The notes below the pieces were generated by a model that was not told the origin of the DNA, ran no database searches, and saw only the letters and a list, made by a program, of their open reading frames with translations. Position numbers and translations under genes: made by a program. This document shows, piece by piece, positions 53,956-64,000 of a DNA stretch of 64,000 nt. How positions within the stretch are numbered: the first letter of the stretch is position 1; every line of letters begins with the position of its first letter. Source of the stretch: Holothuria scabra (Eukaryota; Echinodermata; Holothuroidea; Aspidochirotida; Holothuriidae); contig CM074188.1 in assembly GCA_037179385.1 (NCBI GenBank), positions 22,771,318 through 22,835,317 of the forward strand, in the 5' to 3' direction.

Positions 53956-56590
53956 CAGAATTACATTTTTCATGCAAAAATCTTCTGCCCCAAAACTGAA
54001 ATGCCCCCTACGCCCATGGAAATACCTTGCTCAGGCGTGCACTGGAACAGCTGCTTGCAACATACAGCAGAATTCCGGATTTGCAATCCTAGGATATTCA
54101 GTCCAGTGGAGTAATGAACTGAGCTAATCAGTTTCTTAAAAGCGTGTTTGAATCTTAGAAAAATCACAAACTTTTCTCACCAGAATTGAAGACAACTAGA
54201 CCTGGCAAATGCCATTTCCAGCCATCTGGGAGTTGTTAAAATCCAAAATTTTGTTTTTACGCTCCGCGCCAACTGATGGTGGCGCTACGCTTAGATAGTA
54301 AACTCCAGCCCCCCTACAAAAGTGTCCAGCCCCCCATAGCCCCCACCCCACGAAAAAATCCTAGCTACGCCACTACCCGACAAGGGGGGCCAGCATTACA
54401 AGGCCTCGACAAAGGCTTTGAGTTATTCCCGGTGGGACGTGACTTAACAGATTTCGAGGCGCGCGTAGCCCGCGAAATTTTTGGCTTTCTTTTCAACAAA
54501 TACTTAAAAACCTGGAGTTTATTTTGAAGACAAAATTCAAAAAAAATTTAAAGAAATTTCGCTTTTGTGAGGACCATTAAAAAGTTGGGTTGTTTATTGA
54601 AAAGTCTGTCCTCCATATGGGCAAAATCAAAAACCTTGTATAGGCAACAGTTGTAAATATTTTGCGGTTACTCATTTAATCTTACTAGGCCTACGTACTA
54701 AGGCTTCAAAACGAAACTAGGTTGCCCGAAAAGGTTTTTCCTTTTTTTGAACGAAGATTTGAAAATTAAGAGTTTATTTTATGGGAATGTAATGGGATGA
54801 AATTTTGTTTTGGGGTACAGTTATTATGAAATATTTGTTTCTATTAACTGATATGAATTTTAAGAGCAAAATTAGGTAGAATGTTGGGGTGATTAACAGA
54901 GTTGGCTTTGGTTATTTATTGTATGGAGTATCCATCGAAATTAGAAATTTTGCCACTTTTAGCAATCTGAAGCTTATATTGAAAAAACGTGTAATTTTGT
55001 GACAGATTTACGGGTTGAATGGAAGAATCTAATCTTGTTGTGAGAAAATCAAGAAGGGCGTGATCTGTAGTTTTGTTGGGGTTACTGAATATCATCATGC
55101 AGATTAAGGCCTTCGGACCATATTGGAAAATTCTCCCGCGGAAACAGTCTGGCTTTCCATAAATTTGACGTTTTATATTTTACACATTGACATAGACGTA
55201 CGGGAGCGTTTCAACTAGGGAGGGGTAGAATTGTCTCTTTTGTCCGAAAAATGTAATTTTGCCCGAACGATTATCAAAGTGCAGTGTTACACTCTATCTT
55301 AGCGGAGCGCTACCATAAGTTGGCTCGGAGCGTATAGAAAATTGTTAAAAAATGTAACCCCTCAGACAGCCAGAAAGGGCATTTCCTAGACTTGTAACTA
55401 GAAATGAAGCAGTCGTTATTTTGAGCTTTCCTTTAAATTGAAAGTTTCACTTCAATAGAAAAAAACTCAACGTGCTAAGTGATCAGAAAAATACCAGATA
55501 AAAGGTACTGTTGCAATTACATGTAATGTTCTTCTCTCTTTTCGCGGGAAAACTCTGCAACGAAATTGAAAATATACTAGTTTTTTGCCTCTATTAGGAA
55601 TCTTCGTTGTAGTCCATTGCAAGGCCCACTAAATAGATGAGATTTTCTACGTGACTACCCGAACTCCAAACTATAAATGATTTTTCTTCCTACGTATTTG
55701 AAATTTTGAAAATATGTCACGTTACAAGGTGGCTTCCACTGAATTTTCAGTCAGACTTATTGGGATACATTTTCACACTACAGTTTATCATCAGCCTATG
55801 TGTAGCTGAAACGGCCGGTCTGATTTTCATTACCGTTGCTATAATTCTGCTGTCGGGGGAGGCCAGATGGCAGACCATTGGGCCCTGCATGTACACGAAC
55901 AACCTGTCGTATGTTTTTGTCAGGAAAATTCGGAATTGTGAGTTTCCTTGAAGAATATGGTCTTCTAATGAGCAAAATCAAGAAGACCGTCCCGGCTGAC
56001 TGAAGTTTATCAGACCCGCATCTTTTATCAGATTACCGTGGGCATGCAGATGAAGGCTCCCCGACGAAATTGGCTTGTCTCAACAACAGGGGGAAGGGCC
56101 ATCTTCCCCGACGGGGCATGACCTTGCGGATTGAGGACGGGATGAGGGATATGAGAGCTAGTAAGAAGTGATTAAAACAGATTAAGATAGGTATTAAAAT
56201 ACCGTTACAAAAGAATAAAATAGTTCAAAAAGAAAAAAATTATCATTCTTCCAGTAACTTCAGTCCTCTACATTCATTTTTAGGCTTCCCCGAAGGAAAC
56301 CGCCGTCCTTCCCCGACGGGGAGGAGATGAGACAAGGTACATGGAATGAGGTATGACGGGGCAAAGAAGAAGTGATTGATAATCGTTTCCCTTCATTTAT
56401 TAAAATAACATTTCAAAACAAAAAATATGATCACCCATCCAGTATCTTCAGTCCTTGTAGGTTTTTTCCTTTTTTTATTAATTTTTTATTATTTTAAACC
56501 ACCGACCTTCCCCGACGGTGGGAGGGGGCAGTGTTCCCCGAAGGGGGGGCCATGGCCCCGCCCCCGCTTGCGCCACCACCTGATAACAAG

Positions 56591-56766
56591 GCTTCGTGAT
56601 CTTAAAACAAAGAGAAAACACATTCGATCATGATCACCTGTTCTATACCCCCACCATAGATCCCTCTCTAGTTATCACCCATCCTACCTCACCCTTGCCC
56701 CACATTACCTACCTGTACCCCACCCTACCCTTCCCACGCATTACAATACCCTGACCCCACACATTA
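56591..56766. other. C-rich non-coding spacer
   Basis: Repeated 'CCCCACCCTACC', 'CCCCACATTACC' type strings lead into the AAT array. Confidence 0.5.
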
Positions 56767-57027
<261 letters not shown>

Positions 57028-58192
57028 CAAGACTCAATGGCAGAAACAAGATACAAGCAATTAACACATACGCAATACCAGTAATCACATACACCGCAGG
57101 CATAATTGACTGGAAACAGACAGAACTCGAACAACTGGACAGAATGACACGCAAGACAATGAACATGTACGGAGGACTCCACCCCAGGGCTGACATACAA
57201 CGACTATACCTCCCAAGAAAGGACGGCGGAAGGGGTCTGAAGGAAGTCTCGGCCACAGTAAGATTCCAGTGTGCGGGACTTCAGGAGTACATCACATTAG
57301 CCAAAGACACGGACCCACTCATAGAGGCAGTCTGGAAACACAGAGCGATAACCGGGTACAAGTCAAAGAAAGAGGAAATGGCAGAATGGAGGACCGAGTA
57401 CATCAACAAGTGGTCCAACAAACAGCTACATGGACAATACAAACGGCAAGTACCTGAGGTGGCATCCACTGAAAACACATACAAATGGCTGAAAGGGAAA
57501 ACAGGTCTGAAGATTGAAACAGAGGCGTTAATAACAGCCGCGCAAGCCCAGGCCCTGAATACAAAATGCCACAAGACAAAAGTACTTCACACAATGAATG
57601 ATCCCAAGTGTAGAATGTGCAAGGACAAAGATGAAACAGTTGCCCATATAATCACAGCCTGCCCTATGATAGCCGGAAGCCTCTATAAGACCAGGCACAA
57701 CAATGTAGCAGCCGCAATACACTACACTACGCTACGAAGTATGTCAGCACTACGGCATCCCAACAACAACGAACACATGGCTACACAAACCCAACCCAAC
57801 AGAAGAGAACGACAAGGCTCCTCTGGGACTTCGAAATCAGGACTGATAGAGTAATAACGGCTCGCCGACCAGACTTGGTAATCATAGACAAAGAAACACA
57901 GGAAGGACTAATAATAGATGTGGCAATACCCAACGACTCACATATAGTCGAGAAGGAAAATGAAAAAGTAGACAAGTACAAAGACCTGAAACTCGAAATA
58001 CAGAAACTGTGGAACATAAAAGCAAAACTCATCCCCGTAGTAATCGGCGCACTCGGAGCAAACACCAACAACCTAGAGAGACACTTACAACACATACCTG
58101 GCAAAGACAAAGTGCAACAACTTACAAAGACAGCACTACTAGGCACTGCCCACATCCTCAGAAGGATACTCGATCTCCCAGAGTCCGGGTAG
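57028..58192 (+). pseudogene. RLE LINE: zinc knuckle and endonuclease, frameshifted
   Basis: C-terminal half of the same ORF as at 5583-7785. 57144-57720 encodes 'MYGGLHPRADIQRLYLPRK' through the CCHC knuckle (CRMC...HIITAC). A 10-bp insertion at about 57721-57730, made of locally repeated ACTAC/GCTAC strings, shifts the frame, so the first frame stops at 57854. The correct frame resumes to 58192 with the endonuclease core RPD...D ('RPDLVIIDKETQEGLIIDVA') and the intact C-terminus ending 'ILDLPESG'. This copy lacks the nonsense change seen at 5745 and the extra base at 6390, so lesions differ between copies. Confidence 0.87.
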
Positions 58193-58254
58193 GACTCCGA
58201 GATCAGAGTAAAAAGAAGACACCTACCAACATAGAAGTTGAGAAAGAACAAGAA
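57028..58254 (+). mobile_element. RLE-type LINE, second copy, 5'-truncated
   Basis: Starts inside the post-RT region and ends with a 3' UTR of about 62 bp, followed by AAT, AAC and AAG repeats. Same family as the minus-strand copy at 5530-7785, with close sequence identity. Confidence 0.88.
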
Positions 58255-58274
58255 ATAATAATAATAATAATAGT

Positions 58275-58339
<65 letters not shown>

Positions 58340-59179
58340 GAAGAAGAAGAAGAAGAAGAAGAAGAAGAAGAAGAAGAAGAAGAAGAAGAAGAAGAAGAAG
58401 AAGAAGAAGAAGAAGAAGAAGAAGAAGAAGAAGAAGAAGAAGAAGAAGAAGAAGAAGAAGAAGAAGAAGAAGAAGAAGAAGAAGAAGAAGAAGAAGAAGA
58501 AGAAGAAGAAGAAGAAGAAGAAGAAGAAGAAGAAGAAGAAGAAGAAGAAGAAGAAGAAGAAGAAGAAGAAGAAGAAGAAGAAGAAGAAGAAGAAGAAGAA
58601 GAAGAAGAAGAAGAAGAAGAAGAAGAAGAAGAAGAAGAAGAAGAAGAAGAAGAAGAAGAAGAAGAAGAAGAAGAAGAAGAAGAAGAAGAAGAAGAAGAAG
58701 AAGAAGAAGAAGAAGAAGAAGAAGAAGAAGAAGAAGAAGAAGAAGAAGAAGAAGAAGAAGAAGAAGAAGAAGAAGAAGAAGAAGAAGAAGAAGAAGAAGA
58801 AGAAGAAGAAGAAGAAGAAGAAGAAGAAGAAGAAGAAGAAGAAGAAGAAGAAGAAGAAGAAGAAGAAGAAGAAGAAGAAGAAGAAGAAGAAGAAGAAGAA
58901 GAAGAAGAAGAAGAAGAAGAAGAAGAAGAAGAAGAAGAAGAAGAAGAAGAAGAAGAAGAAGAAGAAGAAGAAGAAGAAGAAGAAGAAGAAGAAGAAGAAG
59001 AAGAAGAAGAAGAAGAAGAAGAAGAAGAAGAAGAAGAAGAAGAAGAAGAAGAAGAAGAAGAAGAAGAAGAAGAAGAAGAAGAAGAAGAAGAAGAAGAAGA
59101 AGAAGAAGAAGAAGAAGAAGAAGAAGAAGAAGAAGAAGAAGAAGAAGAAGAAGAAGAAGAAGAAGAAGAAGAAGAAGAA
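58255..59179. repeat. AAT to AAC to (AAG)n compound array
   Basis: Short AAT run, then AAC repeats (58274-58337), then pure AAG from 58338 to 59179 (842 bp, about 280 units). The 398-codon Arg-rich frame through it is an artefact. Confidence 0.97.
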
Positions 59180-59469
59180 TCAGCGCAGTTGTTTTACGAC
59201 GCTAAGCGACCACGAATGTGGGAGAAGCCATTGGCTTATGAATTACAACTTCACGTCGGGTGGCAACCAATTTAGCAAATTGGTTCAAATTTGGTATTTT
59301 TTGAAAGGTCAGTTCAGATGGGAAAACCGTAGATTGCTCTTGGATGAAAAATCCACCTTACTTTTACCCGGCCAGGAATCGAAAGTGAATGGTTATAGGG
59401 CTGCTACAATTAAAGTTAAGAACGAGCAAATGCTGTAGTATAATCACTAAAATAGTTTAATATTGATTG
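59180..59469. other. Non-coding spacer
   Basis: A 66-codon frame at 59238-59438 has no recognised domain. Confidence 0.4.
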
Positions 59470-62400
59470 ATAAGAAATCTGCTGAAATTATTTCTAAAGT
59501 TAGATACAGAGCGATTAGTTATTAGACTAACGGCCAAGGAATTTCAAATAATGATAGCACGAAAACATAAACCGGTCTGGTCTTAGAGAACTTCCTCTGG
59601 TTATATGCAAGACGTAGGCGGTTGCTGTATCGAGTATTGTAGTTGTGAAATAGACTGTTTTGACTGAAAAGTTGAGAAAATCCTGGAGGAAGGGAGTTAT
59701 TAAAGAAACGATAAGTAAATTTTGTTGTGTTTACTTTGATAATGTCATTAATTTTAACAACAAGATCAGTGACTTGAAGAATACGCTCCTATGATCACGT
59801 GGGCAGCACTAAAATACATATGATGGCTCTTTTTTGCAACGCGCTTGACTTATTCAATGAAGTATTATTTGAGCTAGACCAGGAAAGGCTACAGTAGGAA
59901 AAATGGAGATAATTTAAAGCGTGACTCAATGAATGGATAGTATTTTAGGAAGGATGTGTTTTAGTTTACCGATTATACCAACTCCCTTGGCAACTTGTGA
60001 ACAGAGATATGAAATATGGTCGTTCCAGGTAAGCTTAGAATCAATAAGAACTCCTAAAAAGTAACACCTGAAGCATTATTCATAAAAAAAAATATTGAAA
60101 TCATGCTTTTGACTAGTTTTCATGTTGAAGACCATAAAGTTTGTTTTATTGACGTTTAAAAAAAGTTTGTTAGAGGCGAAGAGTTAAGGACCAAGAATGG
60201 AGCCCTGAGGAACGCCTCAAATAATTGGTTGAAAATCGGAATTTTCATTTTTGAAGGAGGTGAACTGATTTCGGTTAGTCAAATAGCTTTTTATCCAGTA
60301 ATATGAAGTGCCACGAAAGCCATATGAAAACAATTTTTCTAGAAGGATAGAATGATCAATCGAATCAAACGCCTTTGAGAGATCAAGACAGACACTCACT
60401 GAGATTTTGTTGTTAGCTGCGGCGTTACTTCATTTGTCCATAACGTCAATAAGATCAAGTTCAGTGGAATGACCTGGCCGGAAGCCAAACTGTCTGTTAG
60501 AGAGAACATGGTGTTTTTAAGAAAAGCAGCATTTTATTAAACTTAAAACTCTCTAAAATTTCGTAAATGCAAAGAAGCACAGAGATTGGTCGGTAGTTAA
60601 AGTGTACCTCAAGTAAGAAATTCAAAAGTATATATTTAAGACCATGAAAAATGAATTCTAACAGTCCAACTCCAATCTTCATAGGACATTCTTGAGCGGA
60701 GATAAAAAAATGTTGAAGTTTATTCACTTAAAAAAAATAATCCATTGCGCAATAAGTTGTGACTTTCTTGTTACACAACTCACATTTTCTGCTTTGTTTT
60801 CCTTTAAAATTAAAAAATGGTTTCATAACCGTGAACACTTCCTGGTTGCTTGCAAAACATGTTGCACAGATAGGGCTTAATTAGTTACAACTTACCATAA
60901 AAGTAAGAGTACTATCACACCTTTGCACAAGGTGCAGTAACTTTCAGAAAAACAAAGACGGTATTTTGAGTAGTACAACAATGACATCAGAAATTATTGC
61001 ACAATGTACCAATTTAATTTAGGTGAATAAACGTTAGCATTTTATATCTCAGCTCAAAAATATCCTATGAAGATGGGAGTTGAACTGTAGGAATTCATTT
61101 GTCATGGTCTTTTGTATATATTTTTGAATTTTTTGACTTGAGGTTCACTTTAATGAAGTGAAAATGATTACCTTTTTTGAAAATAGGAATTTCCTTTGCA
61201 ATTTTTAATTTATCAGGGCAACAACCACGTAAAAATGAGAGATTAAAGACATGACATGAAGACTTAGAAATGGGATGAATAACTTGTCGAACTATAGGCG
61301 AATCCGATAAATGCTTGTGTTTAGTGACTGTAGGCAGCCATTAATGGGGTCCATCAGCCTTAAATTGTCTTCATTTATTGTCTACATCAATTTTAATCTA
61401 TCAAATTATGTGAAATTCAAGGAATCAAGATACAATTCATTATACAACCATCCATGATACAGGTAAACAAGGAAATTGAAAGATTAAAAGGTGATAGACC
61501 CACAGTTATGACCGACTGAAATCACACCATCACTTACTGTCCGGATTTGTCTATAGCTGGGCGAATTTCATCATAACTAGCTGCCGACTTCGGCTTAAGA
61601 AAATCAAGTGCTCCCTTTACGAAATCATTGCTGCGTATGGGTGATAGAAAATATCGTGTGAGCGTTATAGCCAGTATTCAGTTTTGTGGAATTTCGATAG
61701 GGTATGATTTGGGCCAAGATTAGTGAAAAAGGTATTAACTGCATTTGCAATTTTCAGCGGGTCACTAATCGTGACTTCATTATCGATGAAGTCGTCAGGA
61801 TAGGTGTGGGTTTGTTTGTCTTTATTTAAAATGGTGTTTATGTTTTCTCATGTTCTTTTTACTATCATGTTTCGTATTTTCAAATACATTAGTATAATAA
61901 TTTTTCTTTGCAATTTTCAAAATGTGATTCAGTTACTTACGATAGGTCTTGTATTTATACCTATGTTAATCAGATGGGGACCTCAAGTATGTCTTGTACA
62001 GGCGATTCTTACTTTAAATTGAAACAAACAAAGCTTTCGTTACCCAATGTTCATTCTTAATTTCTTTGTCTCAAACGCTTTCTGCACAGCGTAAATCTTT
62101 CCGAATAAAGTTGACAGAACTTATTATTAAAAGCATTCAGCGACGGCGACAGAATGTCAAATTTGGAGGGGGGGGGGGCAAACTGAGGGCAAAAGAAAAT
62201 GCTAGGGGCAAAAATTTTCGCGCGCAGCGTGAAACAGAGCGCGAAGCTCCAGGTCTTGCGGGCGGGGTCCAGGGGCCCACCTTAGGGCCCCTGGTGGGGT
62301 CCAGGAGCAAAGCCCCGGAAGGGGCCCAGGGGGGAAAAGTCCCCGAAGCTCTGAGGTTTTAGCATATCTCTGGGTGAAAAATAAGTCGCAGGCGAGGTAT

Positions 62401-63450
62401 ATTATTTGATTTTTCGGTTGATCGAACTCTTAGGTAAACAACTTTTTTTCTTTGGGAGTATCATTTCGAATGGAAACCCCTGACCTAACCTCCGAGGATG
62501 TAGGTCTACTAAAAGGGCAAATAAGCAAACTTTTCATCAACATTAATTGCACGTTCACCAAGGCGCCAGTGCACTCCCACCCCCCCCCCCCACTCCCCAA
62601 CACACACACATACACAAAGGCCACATACACACTTCCATTCCAGCAACTTTATTTGGGGGAAGGAAAAATTTGAGGGGGCAATGCCCCCTCGTGCCATCCC
62701 CCCCCCCCCGTAGCGCCGCCAGTGAAAGCATCGAAAGCAAAATTCACGTCGTTTGTCTCAAAAATTTCCACCCACTCGATGTGTAATAAAGACGTGAAAA
62801 TGTTTTCAATGTTTGCTTGAGAATAATTCCTAGAATACACTGTGGTGTTATTAGAGGCTAAGGCTAAATTTAAGTTACAATATAAGAAGATGGAAAAATA
62901 ATCCGTTATATCAGTTATGAAAATTCCTACTACATTCACCTCAGAACCAACACTCACACTCACATTACCTAGATTTGTAAACATGTCGATAAGAGAAGCA
63001 CTGTTGTCTGTTGCTCTATAGGCTTACTGATAGTTGCGTAGTGACCACTAGCAGCTAGAGTATGAATAAAATAGCTCGACGATGGCTTGAAGAAATCGAC
63101 ATTGATGTCGCCCATAACAAAACAATAATTTTCCCCAGTAGATACTTTACTTAATATACCATACAGTTGTTCAGTAAACCTGCTTACATTAACAGTGGGG
63201 GACCGTACAAACAACGATAATAATCTTATCTTTTTAAAAAGGGGACACTTATTTCAACAAAAATACTCTCAATGTCATCGTTGAAAGGAGAGATATCACT
63301 ACGTCTCTTGAATAGGATATCATTTTAACAAAAAGACAAACACCACCCCTTTCTTGGGTTGTCTGTGATTCTCAGCTAGGTTGTAGTACTTTACATGAAT
63401 AAGTTCTTAAATTAGGGTCTTGTCTGGAAGGAAGAAATATTCCAGGCCAT
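59470..63450 (-). pseudogene. Jockey/CR1-type LINE ORF2, decayed
   Basis: Pieces in several frames, read from right to left. Endonuclease: 'GGGVCLFVK' near 63350, 'FNDD.ES.FVEIS' near 63270, then 'YCFVMGDINVDFFK' at 63214-62969 and 'GIFITDITDYFSIFLYCNLNL' at 62985-62725. The frame is cut by a hAT MITE (62138-62724) and goes on to a basic linker. RT: '[20 protein letters not shown]' and '[10 protein letters not shown]' at 60399-60217, then 'GVPQGSILGP'. Next comes 'SNKLFLNVNKTNFMVF', so the block with the catalytic FADD is deleted. The C-terminal part continues ('GVLIDSKLTWNDHISYLCSQ', 'VAKGVGIIGKLK', 'NYNTRYSNRLRLAYN' type) to about 59470. Not functional. Confidence 0.8.
62138..62724. mobile_element. 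hAT-type MITE, 587 bp, inside the LINE
   Basis: Ends CAGCGACGGCGACAG and the inverse of CACTGGCGGCGCTACGG. Flanking octamers AAAGCATT (62130-62137) and AAAGCATC (62725-62732) agree at 7 of 8. G/C-rich inside ('GGGGCCCAGGGGGG'). It splits the endonuclease-RT linker of the LINE. Confidence 0.87.
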
Positions 63451-64000
63451 GTCCTCCAAACCCTGTTGCAATACCTTCTACTTAACTCAAGATATTTTCT
63501 TTTAAAATTGCTTATTTTTAATAAAAATACCTTCACTTTCCCACAAGGTAACAGGATGTTAAGTAAAGTGGACACACTGTTTCAGTTTCCGTTGGTTTTC
63601 CTTTATTATTGAATGTCCTGTTGGTCCTTGAAATCTGATACTGTTGGAATGTTGGGATGTCTTCTCCTGTAGATCCAGCATAACCCTACAAAATATATAG
63701 GTAATTTAGAGCAAACAATTTTGCTTAATATTCTCTGCAGCAACATCAGTAATCATACAGAAATTGAATGCAATGTCAAATTTAGCCTATGTGCCACGAT
63801 GACATCACAGATTTCCCACAATGCACTTTTTTCTCTCTTTCACTGGAAGGCGAGTCCACTGGCCCACCCGTTAAAAAATCGTATTTACAATATATACACT
63901 TAACAAATTAAACAACAATATCGAGGTTTTGCATAGCAGTACATCTTGATCACCGTACACACACATGTGTGAAAAAATGAGCCTGATTAACCACGTTCTT
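63451..64000. other. Non-coding right edge
   Basis: No gene was recognised. The first part may be eroded 5' sequence of the LINE. Confidence 0.35.

Larger units (their letters stand above)
51365..54375. mobile_element. Nested hAT-type element, about 3 kb
   Basis: Starts CAGTGGCGTAGCTA and ends TAGCTACGCCACTA. Flanking octamers CCCGACAG (51357-51364) and CCCGACAA (54376-54383) agree at 7 of 8. The interior has a further hAT-like start (CAGTGGCGTACGAG at 52174), a Tc1-like MITE and four or five dispersed-module units at 53285-53955 and 54195-54300. No transposase frame. Confidence 0.85.
51316..56582. mobile_element. hAT-type element, second copy, interrupted
   Basis: Starts CAGGGGTGGCGCCAG and ends CGCCACCACCTG. 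The 8-bp target duplication ATAACAAG is identical on both sides (51308-51315, 56583-56590). 54376-56582 matches 45900-47819, including a minus module unit at 55285-55460 and CCCCGACGGGG strings. A second hAT (51365-54375) has inserted near its left end. Confidence 0.9.

Noticed and set aside
58009..59205. 398-codon frame with a long Arg run
   Set aside because: It is the AAG array read in one frame, joined to an out-of-frame piece of the RLE LINE.

Overview
The window is animal nuclear DNA. It has intron-containing genes with GT-AG splice sites, a TATA-type promoter, decayed non-LTR retrotransposons, Penelope-like and hAT-like debris, tRNA-derived SINEs, and very long trinucleotide and (TA)n arrays. 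The repeat mix suggests a marine invertebrate, possibly a deuterostome, but this is inference and no species is claimed. There is no prokaryotic gene organisation.

The only host protein-coding genes I can support are two paralogues on the minus strand. Each has a signal-peptide exon followed by two homologous domain exons, all joined in phase 1. Gene 1 uses exons 22083-22017, 19094-18636 and 15560-15034 (350 aa). Gene 2 uses 48914-48848, 37465-37007 and 33807-33230 (367 aa). Their promoters, introns and 3' flanks are homologous, so they arose as a direct tandem duplication (about 14.0-22.65 kb and 27.75-49.45 kb). The second copy is more than twice as long because of transposon insertions. 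The middle exons share a 269-bp block with no differences, although introns and third exons are strongly diverged, which suggests gene conversion. I do not recognise the protein family.

Layout: 0-8 kb is a run of retrotransposons separated by TTA-type arrays: two L1/Tx1-like LINEs on plus and one restriction-like-endonuclease (RLE) LINE on minus. 8.8-9.9 kb is a 105-145-bp tandem repeat. 10.6-11.2 kb is a Penelope-like fragment. 11.6-14.2 kb holds copies of a dispersed module of about 150 bp. 15-22 kb is gene 1, whose second intron contains a palindromic pair of tRNA-Thr(UGU) sequences and a large foldback element. 22.8-25.1 kb has a SINE and a CR1-like LINE converging on one TTA array. 26-32 kb holds MITEs and palindromes. 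33-49 kb is gene 2 with hAT-type and other insertions in its introns. 49.7-56.6 kb contains hAT elements nested three deep with readable target-site duplications. 56.8-59.2 kb is a second RLE LINE between an AAT array and an AAC/AAG array with 842 bp of AAG. 59.5-63.45 kb is a decayed jockey/CR1-type LINE split by a hAT MITE.

The two host genes appear to encode secreted proteins made of tandem modules; most of the rest is mobile DNA.
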